Shown here: in pieces, positions 52,017 through 61,103 of the stretch
Layout: the number at the start of each line of letters is the position of its first letter
How positions within the stretch are numbered: the stretch's first letter is position 1
NCBI RefSeq assembly: GCF_030512175.1
Contig: NZ_JAULBL010000002.1
Location: forward strand, 990,149 to 1,054,148
DNA from: Paeniglutamicibacter sulfureus
GTDB lineage: Bacteria; Actinomycetota; Actinomycetes; Actinomycetales; Micrococcaceae
Reading direction: 5' to 3'
Length of the DNA stretch: 64,000 nucleotides
Position numbers and translations under genes: made by a program
The notes under the pieces: generated by a model
Database searches by the model: none
Told to the model about the DNA's origin: nothing
The model's input: only the letters and a program-made list of their open reading frames with translations

Positions 52017-52832
52017 CTAGGCGCGGGCCCTGGACATGGCGCGGAGCTTCCGGATCAAGGCAACGATATGCCACACGGCGCCGTAGGCAGCCAAGGCAAT
52101 AACGAACGCGGCCCCGCCGCGGGTGATGATGATCCAGAGGAAAGACCCAGCGCTTGCTGAATCCTCCAGGATAGGTGTCGAGCCTAGGCCAAGGACAGCC
52201 GCAGTCACGGCCGGAACCACCAGGAACAGGGCCAGCAGGATGGTGCGGACCGCTTGGCCAGCGGGTTCGCTCGTTTTCACGGGGTGGCCCGATGCCCTCT
52301 GCCGTTTGAGGTACCAAAGGGCCAAGATCACCAAACCAGCCAAGGTGCTGCCATGCTGCAGGAGACGGTAAACGGCAATTCCGGCAACGGGTTTGCTGGC
52401 CAGCAACGGCACCTGTTCAACGACCCAGCCGTAGGAGTGCGTAAACGAGTCCCAGGCCAGATGCGTGAGAAGTCCAAGCATCAGCGAATAGAACGTCCAC
52501 AGTGCAACCCGGGCGCTCGTGGGCGGGCGGCCCTTGAGCGCTGGCTTGTCCAGGACCCACGAGTCGGGAAGCGCCCACCGCAGCGGTTTGGCCACGAGCC
52601 ACAGGAACCCGGCCAAGACCAGCGCCAGCGGCAAGCCAACGGTCAGGATCTGGGAAAGGTCGTGCGAGTTGGCGCCATTCAGCATGGGTGCGTACCAGGC
52701 GTCACTGGTGGAAGACACCATGGCGAAGTACGGGATGTCCGGGGCCATGGCTCCGGCAACCAAGGCGATCGGAACGAAGGGTTGACGCAGGAATGGCAGG
52801 ACGGCAGCCGGGTGGGCCAGTGTGAAAGGCAA
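52017..52832 (-). CDS. DUF4184 membrane protein
   Basis: A 271-residue multi-helix protein of DUF4184: MPFTLAHPAAVLPF, ALVAGAMAPDIPYFA and LLTHLAWDSFTH give conserved His/Asp residues resembling metal-dependent membrane hydrolases. Five to six helices follow, with a basic C-terminus. Function unknown. Confidence 0.9.
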   Translation of the reverse strand: MPFTLAHPAAVLPFLRQPFVPIALVAGAMAPDIPYFAMVSSTSDAWYAPMLNGANSHDLSQILTVGLPLALVLAGFLWLVAKPLRWALPDSWVLDKPALKGRPPTSARVALWTFYSLMLGLLTHLAWDSFTHSYGWVVEQVPLLASKPVAGIAVYRLLQHGSTLAGLVILALWYLKRQRASGHPVKTSEPAGQAVRTILLALFLVVPAVTAAVLGLGSTPILEDSASAGSFLWIIITRGGAAFVIALAAYGAVWHIVALIRKLRAMSRARA

Positions 52833-53008
52833 GGGAATCCTCGAAAAGTTGTTTCAGGGCCCACGGGGCACCTTGTATCAGGTGCGAATGGGCCTGCCTT
52901 CAAGCCTAATCGTCCATAGCCGCGTTCAGGGCTGAATCGAGTGTTGGCACCGCCACGTTGGGGCCGGCAACGAGTCGTGCCGTTGAGCAGCGGGCAATGC
53001 GCGGCTCA

Positions 53009-53953
53009 TTACTGCGGCGCCCGGGTGATCAATCCTGTCGCGGCGGGGTTGGCCGAGGCGAGGATGTCCGCGGTGTCGATGATCATTTCCTGCATGGCCT
53101 GGGCTGCGCGTGTCGGGGTCACGTCGTTGCGGTGTGCGAGGCTGATGGTGCGAGAAAGGCTCGGTGCGGTGAGCCTGGCCGAGCGCAGCCCGGGCCGGTC
53201 CACCATGACCATTGCGGGAACGACCGCGACACCGAGCCCGCGTTCCACGCACCGCAGCACGGCGTCCATTTCGGCGCCCTCGAGCACGACTTTGGGGGTG
53301 AGGCCCGCGGCATGGAAAGCCTGCATGGTAGTTGCACGCAGGTCGTAGCTTTCATGGAAGGTGATCTGTTCGATGGCCGCCAGTTCTTTCAGGGTGAGGG
53401 ACTGGCGGTCCTCCAGGATCGGACTCCGCATCGAGGAGATGACCACGAGTTCCTCGGTGAGAAGCGGGATCCGCTGGAGACTGGTGGCAGGGGGTGCGCC
53501 GTCCTCCGAGGTGGTGATGAGTGCGATGTCGAGGGCTCCGCCGGCCAATTCATCAAGCAGGCCCCGAGAACCCTGCTCGGTCAGGTGGAGATCGATGCCG
53601 GGGTAGGCGACATGGAACGAGGTCAGCACGTCGGCAACCAGGCTGATGCACAGAGTCGGGGTGGCACCGAGACGGACCCTGCCCTTCTTCAGGCCCGCCA
53701 GTTCCTGCATCTCATAGCGGACCGTATCCGCATCGGCGAGCATGCGCTTGGCCAACGGAAGGAGCGATTCCCCGGCATCCGTCAGTGTGATGTTGCCCCG
53801 TGCCCGATGAAAGAGTTCGGAGCCGAGGTCCGACTCGAGGGTGGAGATCTGTCGGCTCAACGAGGGCTGGGCAAGGTGCAGATGCGCAGCGGCGCGCGTG
53901 AAATGACCGATGCGTGCGACTTCCACGAAGCTTTGGAGCTGTTCCAGGTTCAT
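53009..53953 (-). CDS. LysR-family regulator
   Basis: A 314-residue LysR regulator: N-terminal winged HTH MNLEQLQSFVEVARIGHFTRAAAHLHLAQPSLSRQISTLESDLGSELFHR, then the effector domain (RVRLGATPTLCISLVADVL...). It is divergent from the flavoprotein gene with a 78-base shared promoter carrying dyads, the usual layout for a LysR activator of its neighbour. Effector unknown. Confidence 0.93.
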   Translation of the reverse strand: MNLEQLQSFVEVARIGHFTRAAAHLHLAQPSLSRQISTLESDLGSELFHRARGNITLTDAGESLLPLAKRMLADADTVRYEMQELAGLKKGRVRLGATPTLCISLVADVLTSFHVAYPGIDLHLTEQGSRGLLDELAGGALDIALITTSEDGAPPATSLQRIPLLTEELVVISSMRSPILEDRQSLTLKELAAIEQITFHESYDLRATTMQAFHAAGLTPKVVLEGAEMDAVLRCVERGLGVAVVPAMVMVDRPGLRSARLTAPSLSRTISLAHRNDVTPTRAAQAMQEMIIDTADILASANPAATGLITRAPQ

Positions 53954-53972
53954 GTTCGATAGCGTATCCGCA

Positions 53973-54013
53973 TTGAAACGAGTCAAACAATTCATTGGAC
54001 GGATCAAGATCCG
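53973..54013. promoter_or_regulatory. LysR-type dyads in divergent promoter
   Basis: TTGA-N6-TCAA (53973-53986, containing a T-N11-A core, nested in ATTG/CAAT) and CGGATC-AA-GATCCG (54000-54013). Likely recognition and activation sites for the adjacent LysR protein. Confidence 0.5.
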
Positions 54014-54031
54014 GTTCTTAGCGTTGAATAC

Positions 54032-55771
54032 ATGAGAACAACAAACGCGAATGAGCAACAGATTTCCACCACAGTCCTGGTCATCGGCACCGGAGGATCG
54101 GGCCTGCGGGCGGCCATCGAACTGGCGGAAATGGGGGTGGACGTGCTCGCCCTGGGCAAGCGCCCGCGCAACGATGCCCACACCTCGCTTGCCGCCGGCG
54201 GCATCAACGCGGCGCTGGGCACCATGGACAAGGACGACAGCTGGCAGCAGCATGCAGCCGACACCATCAAGGAAAGCTACTTCCTGGCCAACCCGCACAC
54301 CGTGGAGATCGTGGCCCGAGGCGCCGCGCAGGGAATCCATGATTTGGAACGCTACGGCATGGGATTCGCTCGGGAGGAGGACGGCCGCATCTCGCAGCGC
54401 TTCTTCGGTGCGCACACCTTCCGCCGCACAGCCTTCGCCGGAGACTACACCGGCCTGGAAATCCAGCGCAGTCTGGTGAACCGGGCCGAACAACTGCAGA
54501 TCCCGATCCTTGACTCGGTCTACGTCACCCGGCTGTTGGTCCGCGACAACCAGGTGTTCGGCGCCTACGGCTTCGACATCAACACCGGCAAGCGCTACCT
54601 CATCCATGCCGACTCGGTCATCCTTGCCGCCGGAGGCCACACCCGCATCTGGCGCCGCACCTCCTCCCGCCGCGACGAAAACACCGGGGACGCCTTCCGC
54701 CTGGCCGTGGATGCCGGCGCCCGGTTGCGCGATCCTGAGCTGGTGCAATTCCACCCCTCGGGCATCATTGAACCGGAAAACGCCGCCGGCACCCTGATCT
54801 CCGAGGCAGCCCGCGGCGAGGGCGGCATCCTGCGCAACGACCTGGGGGAGCGGTTCATGGAACGCTACGACCCGGTGCGCAAGGAGCTCTCCACCAGGGA
54901 CCGCGTAGCTCTGGCCGCGTACACCGAAATCAAGGAAGGCCGCGGCACCAAGAACGGCGGCGTCTGGCTGGATATCTCGCACCTGCCCCGCGAAACCATC
55001 ATGGAGCGGTTGCCGCGCGTCTACCAGACCATGATGGAAACACAGATGCTCGACATCACGGCCGATCCCATCGAGATTGCGCCCACCGCGCACTACTCCA
55101 TGGGCGGGGTTTGGGTTCGCCCTGACGATCACGGCACCGACGTCGAAGGCCTCTATGCCATCGGAGAGGCCTCCAGCGGACTGCATGGAGCCAACCGGCT
55201 CGGCGGCAACTCGTTGATCGAGCTGCTGGTCTTTGGCCGCATCGTGGCCCGCGCCGCGGCCAAGTACTCGGCTTCCCTGGACTCCCAGCCACGTTCGGCT
55301 GGCGCCATCGCCGGCGCGCGGGCGGAGATCGATGACTTGCTCGCGGCCGACGGGCAGGAAAACGTCCGCGAGCTGCAGCGTGCCATCCGGAACATGATGA
55401 CAGACCACGCTGGCGTTGTGCGGGACGAGGAAGGCCTGTTGACAGGACTCGCCAAGCTGGACGACATCGAGGAGCGCATGGGGAACGTCGGGATCCACCC
55501 GGACATCGCCGGGTACCAGGACCTGGCCCACGCATTCGACCTCAAGGGGTCGGCGCTGGCAGCCCGCGCCACGCTCGAGGCCGCGATCGAACGCCGCGAG
55601 ACGCGCGGCTGCCACAACCGCAGCGACTACCCGGAGATGGACCCGGCGTTGCGGGTGAACCTGGTGTGGTCACCGATGGAGGGTGTGGTGCGGGAGACGA
55701 TCCCGGAGATTCCGGAGGAAATCGCCGAGCTGATCAAGGAGGTCTCGAGCGCCGGCAAACTGGTCGAGTAA
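54032..55771 (+). CDS. Stand-alone SdhA/FrdA-type flavoprotein
   Basis: A 579-residue flavoprotein related to succinate dehydrogenase/fumarate reductase subunit A. Seen: GTGGSGLRAAIELAEMG dinucleotide fold, H50 in AHTSLAAGGINAALG (the covalent-FAD histidine of Sdh/Frd, absent in L-aspartate oxidase), QFHPSG, SEAARGEGG, PTAHYSMGGVWV and GLHGANRLGGNSL. No iron-sulfur or membrane-anchor subunit genes follow. Function may be soluble fumarate reduction or another dicarboxylate oxidation; L-aspartate oxidase is less likely. Confidence 0.88.
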   Translation: MRTTNANEQQISTTVLVIGTGGSGLRAAIELAEMGVDVLALGKRPRNDAHTSLAAGGINAALGTMDKDDSWQQHAADTIKESYFLANPHTVEIVARGAAQGIHDLERYGMGFAREEDGRISQRFFGAHTFRRTAFAGDYTGLEIQRSLVNRAEQLQIPILDSVYVTRLLVRDNQVFGAYGFDINTGKRYLIHADSVILAAGGHTRIWRRTSSRRDENTGDAFRLAVDAGARLRDPELVQFHPSGIIEPENAAGTLISEAARGEGGILRNDLGERFMERYDPVRKELSTRDRVALAAYTEIKEGRGTKNGGVWLDISHLPRETIMERLPRVYQTMMETQMLDITADPIEIAPTAHYSMGGVWVRPDDHGTDVEGLYAIGEASSGLHGANRLGGNSLIELLVFGRIVARAAAKYSASLDSQPRSAGAIAGARAEIDDLLAADGQENVRELQRAIRNMMTDHAGVVRDEEGLLTGLAKLDDIEERMGNVGIHPDIAGYQDLAHAFDLKGSALAARATLEAAIERRETRGCHNRSDYPEMDPALRVNLVWSPMEGVVRETIPEIPEEIAELIKEVSSAGKLVE

Positions 55772-55970
55772 CTTCGTGGAATAGGCAGTCTGTCCGTGAA
55801 CGTCGGGGCACAAAATCAGGCGGGCGGCGACGGAATAATCCCCGTTCAATTGAGTCGGCCCGCGGCCAACAACGCCCATGGCTTGCGGGCCTATGGTGTG
55901 GATCCTCCTCAGGACCGACAATGAAGCATAAGGGGAAGCCCGTGGCAGGCGCTCCGGGAGGGGAAGCGGC

Positions 55971-56918
55971 ATGGAGAACGTCATCTCGGTGCAGGGTCTT
56001 GCCAAGCGCTTCGCCCGGCGCGAGTCGTTGCGCGGCATCGACTTCGAGATCCCGCGCGGCAGCGTCTTCGGGGTGATCGGTCCCAATGGGGCCGGCAAGA
56101 CCACCGCGATGCGCTGCCTGCTGGACATCATCAGGCCCACGGCCGGGACCGTGCGGGTGCTGGGCGCCGATCCGCGCCGGGCAGGCCCGGAGATCCGCCG
56201 CCGCATCGGGTACCTGCCGGGTGAACTCGCCCTGGAGCGGCGGATCACCGGGCGGAGGATGATGGACCACTTTGCCGCCATCAGCGGACCCGTGGCACCC
56301 GGCCGCATCGAGGAACTCGCCTCGCGGCTGGGACTCGAACTGGACCGGCAGTCGCGCAAGCTCTCCAAGGGCAACAAGCAGAAGCTCGGACTGGTGCAGG
56401 CATTCATGCACGATCCGGAGCTGCTGATCCTCGACGAACCCACCTCCGGCCTGGACCCGCTGATGCAGCGGGAGTTCCTCGGGATGGTCGAGGACGCCCG
56501 CGGGCGCGGGCAAACGCTCTTCCTTTCCTCCCACTTGATCGGCGAGATCGAACAGGCCGCGGACCGCGTGGCGATCCTGCGCGACGGATTAATCGTGCGC
56601 ACGGCCACCGTTCAGGAGCTGCGGGCAGGTGCCCGGCGCCGGCTGCGCGTCCTGGCCGCCACCGACCCGGAGGCGCTGGCCGGGGCGCTGGAACCGCTAC
56701 CCGGTCTGGAGCTACTGGACACCGAACGGCTCGGCGAAGGGGTCGGCGCACTCGAGGCGAAATTCTCCGGCGAGGTCGGTGCGCTCCTGCACGCCCTGGC
56801 CGGGATCCAGGTGCTCGACCTGGTCCTTGAGGAGCCGGACCTGGAGGAAGCGGTGCTGGAGCTCTATGGCTCACCTCCCGGCAACGGACGCCATCGCGCG
56901 GGGGAGCCGCGGCCATGA
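55971..56918 (+). CDS. ABC exporter ATPase
   Basis: A 315-residue ATPase of the ABC-2/drug-exporter type: Walker A GPNGAGKTT, signature LSKGNKQKLGL, Walker B LLILDEPTSGLDPL, H-loop SSHLIGE, then a C-terminal tail with ferredoxin-like fold. A GA-rich ribosome-binding site lies about five bases before the ATG. It overlaps the permease gene by four bases. Confidence 0.92.
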   Translation: MENVISVQGLAKRFARRESLRGIDFEIPRGSVFGVIGPNGAGKTTAMRCLLDIIRPTAGTVRVLGADPRRAGPEIRRRIGYLPGELALERRITGRRMMDHFAAISGPVAPGRIEELASRLGLELDRQSRKLSKGNKQKLGLVQAFMHDPELLILDEPTSGLDPLMQREFLGMVEDARGRGQTLFLSSHLIGEIEQAADRVAILRDGLIVRTATVQELRAGARRRLRVLAATDPEALAGALEPLPGLELLDTERLGEGVGALEAKFSGEVGALLHALAGIQVLDLVLEEPDLEEAVLELYGSPPGNGRHRAGEPRP

Positions 56919-57730
56919 CGCCCGCCACCCGCCGCCCGTTCCTGCCACTGACGGGCAAGGCGCTGCTGGACTCCTGGCGTTCCACGCTCGTCTGGGCCCT
57001 GGTGCTTGTGTCCGTGCTGGCGCTCTATCTTCCGCTCTACCCGTCCATGGCCGGGCCGGAGATGGAAAAGCTGCTCGCTTCGCTGCCCGAGGAGCTGATC
57101 CGGGCGCTGAACTACGACCAGATCGCGACGGGCGCCGGCTACGCCCAGGCGACCTTCTTCGGCCTGCTGGGATTCATGCTCTCCTCGGCCGTGGCCATCG
57201 GCACCGGGGCGGCGGCCATCGGCGAGGACGAGGATGCCGGCCTGCTGGAGCTCACGCTCGCCCACGGGGTGAGGCGCACCCAGGTGGTCCTGGAACGGTC
57301 CCTGGCGCTGCTGCTGCGCATGGCCTTCCTGATGGCGGTGATCTGCGCGGGGGTGCTCGCGCTGAACGGGCCCTCGGAGCTGGGACTTGATCCCGGAATT
57401 CTCTTCCAGGCGGTGGCGCAGTTCCTGCTGCTGGTGCTGCTCGGCGGCACCGCGGCGCTGCTGGGCGGGGCCGCGGGCGGGCACCGGACGCACGGAACCG
57501 CGGCCGGCGCCCTGGTGGCTGTCGGGGGTTACATGCTCAACGCGCTGGGCAACCAGGGCGAGGACCTGCAATGGATGCACGCCTTCTCCCCGTACCACTG
57601 GGCACTCGGCGGGCAGCCGGTGGCCAACGGCGTGGACTGGGGCGCGTTGTGGGGACTGGCGGGCCTGAACGTCCTCTTCGTTGCGCTCGCCGTCTTCGCG
57701 CTGCGCCGCCGCGACGTCGGGGGAGCGTAG
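56915..57730 (+). CDS. ABC-2 type exporter permease
   Basis: A 271-residue membrane protein with six helices (DSWRSTLVWALVLVSVLALYLPLY first, ending with LAGLNVLFVALAVFALRRRDVG), the partner of the ATPase. The loop AAIGEDEDAGLLELTLAHGVRRTQVVLER is typical of ABC-2 exporters (natA/ABC-transporter permease subfamily). Substrate unknown. Confidence 0.88.
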   Translation: MTPATRRPFLPLTGKALLDSWRSTLVWALVLVSVLALYLPLYPSMAGPEMEKLLASLPEELIRALNYDQIATGAGYAQATFFGLLGFMLSSAVAIGTGAAAIGEDEDAGLLELTLAHGVRRTQVVLERSLALLLRMAFLMAVICAGVLALNGPSELGLDPGILFQAVAQFLLLVLLGGTAALLGGAAGGHRTHGTAAGALVAVGGYMLNALGNQGEDLQWMHAFSPYHWALGGQPVANGVDWGALWGLAGLNVLFVALAVFALRRRDVGGA

Positions 57731-57852
57731 CGGCGGGATCCGGATTCTCGTTTGACACTGCGTGCGCCCGGGTTGAAATCGACGCGGCCACCAAGGCCGC
57801 CGGGAAGGGAGTGATCGGACGGCGCCAACTGCGCGTGACCGCCCCGAAAAGG

Positions 57853-57893
57853 CCACGAGGTGGCCCCCGGATCCTCCCGGGGCCACCTCGTGG
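57853..57893 (-). terminator. Terminator of lutABC
   Basis: Arms CCACGAGGTGGCCCC with the complement around a short loop, 24 bases past the lutC stop. Confidence 0.8.
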
Positions 57894-57916
57894 GGTATGG
57901 GTAGAGAGGCCGGGGA

Positions 57917-58555
57917 CTACAGCCCCTTGACGATGATGACGTCAAGCTGGCGCGGTCCGTGCACGCCCTCGACGCGCTCGAGCTCGATGTCACTCGTGGC
58001 GCTGGGCCCGGAAATCCAGGTCAGCGGACGGGTGATGTCCATGCGCGGCAGCGCTTCGGGCAGCAGGCGCACAATGCTGGAGACCGGGACCACGCACACG
58101 TGGTGGTCCGGCACCAGCGAGATCGCGCGGCGTCCCTGGTTGCCGCTGCCGTCCAGCACGATGGTGCCCGACTCGGCGATGGAGACCGCCGAGGAGGTCA
58201 GCACCGCACTGGTGCCATCCAGCTCGGCCACGCTCAGCACGGCGCCGGGGGCATCGATGCGGCGGCGCGTATCGCCGGCCGGCGCGGCATCGGCCAACCA
58301 GGTCCCGTCGATGCCGTGCGGCACCACAAAACTGGAGGCGTCCTTGAGGCGCGCGGCAATCGTTGCCGAAAGGTCTGCGGCTTCCACGACGTCGACGTGT
58401 GCCTTGTAGTCCTCGAGCCGGTCGACCAGCAGTTCGATGAGCTCGGCTTCCGGCATGTCCGAGGACATCCGGTATTCGCGGGGGACCGGCTCCGGCGTCG
58501 GGGCATCGCGCAGGGCGGAGGCGATGCGGGAGAGGATTTCTTCCTTGGCGCTCAT
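57917..58555 (-). CDS. lutC: L-lactate utilisation protein LutC
   Basis: A 212-residue LUD-domain protein, subunit of the LutABC L-lactate dehydrogenase complex (lactate to pyruvate). Seen: SAKEEILSRIASALRDAP start, VVPHGIDGTWL, AVLTSSAVSIAESGTIVLDGSGNQGRRAISLVPDHHVCVV, the LUD core, and GPSATSDIELERVEGVHGPRQLDVIIV. Its ATG overlaps lutB by four bases. Confidence 0.93.
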   Translation of the reverse strand: MSAKEEILSRIASALRDAPTPEPVPREYRMSSDMPEAELIELLVDRLEDYKAHVDVVEAADLSATIAARLKDASSFVVPHGIDGTWLADAAPAGDTRRRIDAPGAVLSVAELDGTSAVLTSSAVSIAESGTIVLDGSGNQGRRAISLVPDHHVCVVPVSSIVRLLPEALPRMDITRPLTWISGPSATSDIELERVEGVHGPRQLDVIIVKGL

Positions 58556-60066
58556 TTGGTCAGCTTCTCCTGCTCATTGACGGGTGCAACCGGCTCGTGG
58601 TCTTTCTTCCACCAGTCGCGGAAGGACTGGGCCGGGGGAGCGGGAATGTCGCGGGACTGGGTCCAGCCGGCGGCGATGCCCGGAAGACGCTTGATCTTCT
58701 TGTCGCGCCCGGCCGCGAGCTTGCCCAGCGGCAGACCCTTTTCCAGCAGCCCCAGGTGCTTGCCGGAGGAGAACGCCCACTGTGCGCCCTTCATCATCAA
58801 ATCCATCTGGCTGGGAAGCTTCTTTTCCCCGCGCTTGGAATCCACGTCCTCCCCGCGCAGGTGCACCAGGATCTCGGGGATGTTGATCTTCACCGGGCAG
58901 GCGTCGTAGCAGGCGCCGCACAGGGACGAAGCGTAGGGCAGCGAACTGTTTTCCTCGGACTTGATGCCGGTGAGCAACGGGGTCAGGATTGCGCCGATCG
59001 GGCCCGGGTAGGTCGATCCGTAGGCGTGGCCGCCGGTGCGCTCGTAGACCGGGCACACGTTCATGCAGGCTGAACAGCGGATGCAGTTCAGCGCGGTGCG
59101 GCCGTACTTGTCGGCCAGGGCCGCGGTCCGGCCGTTGTCCAGCATCACCAGGTGCACGTTTTGCGGTCCGTCGCCCTCGGTGACCCCGGTCCACAGGGAG
59201 GTGTAGGGATTCATGCGCTCGCCGGTGGAGGAACGCGGCAACAGCTGCATGAAGACCTCGAGATCCTCCTTGGACGGCAGCAGCTTCTCGATGCCCATGA
59301 CGGTGATCAGGGTTTCGGGCAGGGTCAGGCACATGCGTCCGTTGCCCTCGGATTCGACCACGGCCAGGGTGCCGGAATCTGCCAGCGCGAAGTTGGCGCC
59401 GGAGATGGCGACCTTGGCGGAGAGGAACTTGCGGCGCAGATGCTCGCGGGCGGCCATGGCCAAAAGGCGCGGTTCGTCGGTGAGGTTCGGGTCCACGTTC
59501 GGCATTTCGGCCAGGAAGATGTCGCGCACCTCGGTGCGGTTCTTGTGGATGGCCGGGACCAGGATGTGGCTGGGCTTGTCGTGTCCCAACTGGACGATCA
59601 GTTCGGCCAGGTCGGTCTCGAAGGCGGAGATGCCCTGCTCCTCGAGGTATTCGTTGAGCCCGATTTCCTGGGTGGCCATGGACTTGACCTTGACGACCTC
59701 GGTGGTGTCCTGCTCGCGGATCAGGTCGGCGACGATTTGGTTGGCCTCCTGGGCGTCGCGGGCCCAGTGGATCACTCCGCCGCGGGCGGTGAAATTCGTT
59801 TCGAATTCCTCCAGCAGCGCCGGCAGGTTCGCCATCACCTGGTTCTTGGTGGCCGAGCCCGCATCACGCAGTTCCTCCCAGTCGGGAAGCTCGGCGACGA
59901 CCTTCAGGCGCTTGTCGCGGATGGTGTGGGTGGCATGGCGCAGGTTGGCGCGCATCTGGGTGTTGCCCAGTTCGCGGTGAGCGGCTGCCGGGAAGGGTTC
60001 CTCGATGTGGAGGTTGCCGTCGCCGAAGACCGGAAGGGTCGGCATGCCCATGAAGACGTTGCTCAT
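58552..60066 (-). CDS. lutB: L-lactate utilisation iron-sulfur protein LutB
   Basis: A 504-residue protein with an N-terminal LUD domain (SESGTLAVVESEGN-like block and EEQGISAFETDLAELIVQLGHDKPSHI) and two 4Fe-4S motifs, CIRCSACMNVCPVYER and CGACYDACPVKINI, for electron transfer within LutABC. Middle gene of the operon; overlaps lutA by four bases. Confidence 0.95.
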   Translation of the reverse strand: MSNVFMGMPTLPVFGDGNLHIEEPFPAAAHRELGNTQMRANLRHATHTIRDKRLKVVAELPDWEELRDAGSATKNQVMANLPALLEEFETNFTARGGVIHWARDAQEANQIVADLIREQDTTEVVKVKSMATQEIGLNEYLEEQGISAFETDLAELIVQLGHDKPSHILVPAIHKNRTEVRDIFLAEMPNVDPNLTDEPRLLAMAAREHLRRKFLSAKVAISGANFALADSGTLAVVESEGNGRMCLTLPETLITVMGIEKLLPSKEDLEVFMQLLPRSSTGERMNPYTSLWTGVTEGDGPQNVHLVMLDNGRTAALADKYGRTALNCIRCSACMNVCPVYERTGGHAYGSTYPGPIGAILTPLLTGIKSEENSSLPYASSLCGACYDACPVKINIPEILVHLRGEDVDSKRGEKKLPSQMDLMMKGAQWAFSSGKHLGLLEKGLPLGKLAAGRDKKIKRLPGIAAGWTQSRDIPAPPAQSFRDWWKKDHEPVAPVNEQEKLTK

Positions 60067-60863
60067 CGCACGCCCGCCTTTCCTACAAGGATCTCACCGG
60101 TCACCGAGACCGGCTCGTCAATGGTGCTGGCCAGGATCTCGGCAAAGTGCAGCGTGGTGGTATCCGAATTGGTGCGCGAGAGTCCGCCGCCGATGTGCAT
60201 GAGACAGGACGCGTCACCGCCGGAGCACAGCGAGGCGCCGGTGGACTTGATGTTCTTGGCCTTGTCCTCGAGCATCGCCGAGGACACGTCGGCATTTTTC
60301 ATGGAGAAGGTTCCGCCGAAGCCGCAGCATTGATCGGCCTCGGGCAGTTCCGCGAACTGAATGCCGGCCACGGACTGGAGCAGGTCACGCTGGCGGTCGC
60401 CCAGTTTCAATGACCGCATGCCGTGGCAGGAAGGGTGGTAGGTGACCTTGTGGGGGAAATGCGAACCGAGCTGTTCAGCTGCATCGGTGATGCCCAGGAC
60501 ATCGACCAGCAGCTGCGAAAGTTCGTAGGTCTTCGCGCCCACCGCCTCGGCGCGTGCCTTCAACGCGGAGTCGCCGCAGCGCTCGGCAAGGACAGGGTGC
60601 TGGTGCTTGACCGAGGCTACGCAGGATCCCGAGGGCGCAACGGCCACGTCGTAGGTCTCCGCCTCGAAGGCCTTCACGTGGTTGGCGACCACGGGGAGTG
60701 CCTCGTCCATGTAGCCGGAGTTGATGTGCATCTGCCCGCAGCAGGCCTGTCCGGAGGGAAAGACCACCTCGTGGCCCAGTCGTTCGAGGATCTTGACCGT
60801 GGCGCGAGCAGTTTGCGGGTACATGGCGTCAACGATGCAGGTGGCGAAAAGTGCGATTTTCAT
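60063..60863 (-). CDS. lutA: L-lactate utilisation protein LutA
   Basis: A 266-residue protein with two CCG-domain cysteine pairs (ACCGQMHINSGY and QCCGFGGTFS, each after a further Cys in CIVDAMYPQ and CHGMRS) that bind a 4Fe-4S-type cluster, subunit of LutABC. GGAAGGA precedes the ATG by about five bases. First gene of lutABC, divergent from the lactate permease. Confidence 0.95.
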   Translation of the reverse strand: MKIALFATCIVDAMYPQTARATVKILERLGHEVVFPSGQACCGQMHINSGYMDEALPVVANHVKAFEAETYDVAVAPSGSCVASVKHQHPVLAERCGDSALKARAEAVGAKTYELSQLLVDVLGITDAAEQLGSHFPHKVTYHPSCHGMRSLKLGDRQRDLLQSVAGIQFAELPEADQCCGFGGTFSMKNADVSSAMLEDKAKNIKSTGASLCSGGDASCLMHIGGGLSRTNSDTTTLHFAEILASTIDEPVSVTGEILVGKAGVR

Positions 60864-60902
60864 TCAGTGATCCTTCCGGCGCATTCAGCCGAGGAATTGA
60901 TG

Positions 60903-60913
60903 TGGTCTGACCA
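60903..60913. promoter_or_regulatory. LldR-type operator (lutA side)
   Basis: TGGTCTGACCA fits the TNGTNNNACNA pattern known for actinobacterial LldR. It sits 40 bases before the lutA start. Confidence 0.6.
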
Positions 60914-60966
60914 TACTAGGACGTGATCGGGCCCACGTCCACCCGGCGGCCTCGAAAGAAAAAATC

Positions 60967-60982
60967 TGTGACCCCACTCACC
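60967..60982 (+). promoter_or_regulatory. CRP/GlxR-like box in lut divergent promoter
   Basis: TGTGA-N6-TCACC, the same form as the box upstream of catA, centred between the lut operators. Confidence 0.45.
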
Positions 60983-61011
60983 AATGTGCCTTAATTTGGG
61001 TTATGCTGATG

Positions 61012-61036
61012 TGGTCGGACCATAGTGGTCCGACCA
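61012..61036. promoter_or_regulatory. Double LldR-type operator (permease side)
   Basis: TGGTCGGACCA (61012-61022) and TGGTCCGACCA (61026-61036) are two TNGTNNNACNA sites that together form a near-perfect 27-base dyad separated by TAG. They lie just after a TATGCT -10-like box (61002-61007), so they overlap the likely start site. Confidence 0.65.
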
Positions 61037-61103
61037 CGGATGTCTACCGGCGTCCGCCAAGACCCCCTTATCCGCGATCCACTCCCAACGCGAAGGACGC
61101 CCA

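Noticed and set aside
53009-55615. 868-residue minus-strand frame covering LysR plus an upstream region
   Set aside because: Upstream part is antisense to the flavoprotein; the LysR HTH begins at the ATG at 53953.
54032-55771. Annotation as L-aspartate oxidase (NadB)
   Set aside because: The covalent-FAD histidine motif (AHTSLAAGGINA) is that of Sdh/Frd, not NadB, and no nadA/nadC genes are adjacent.
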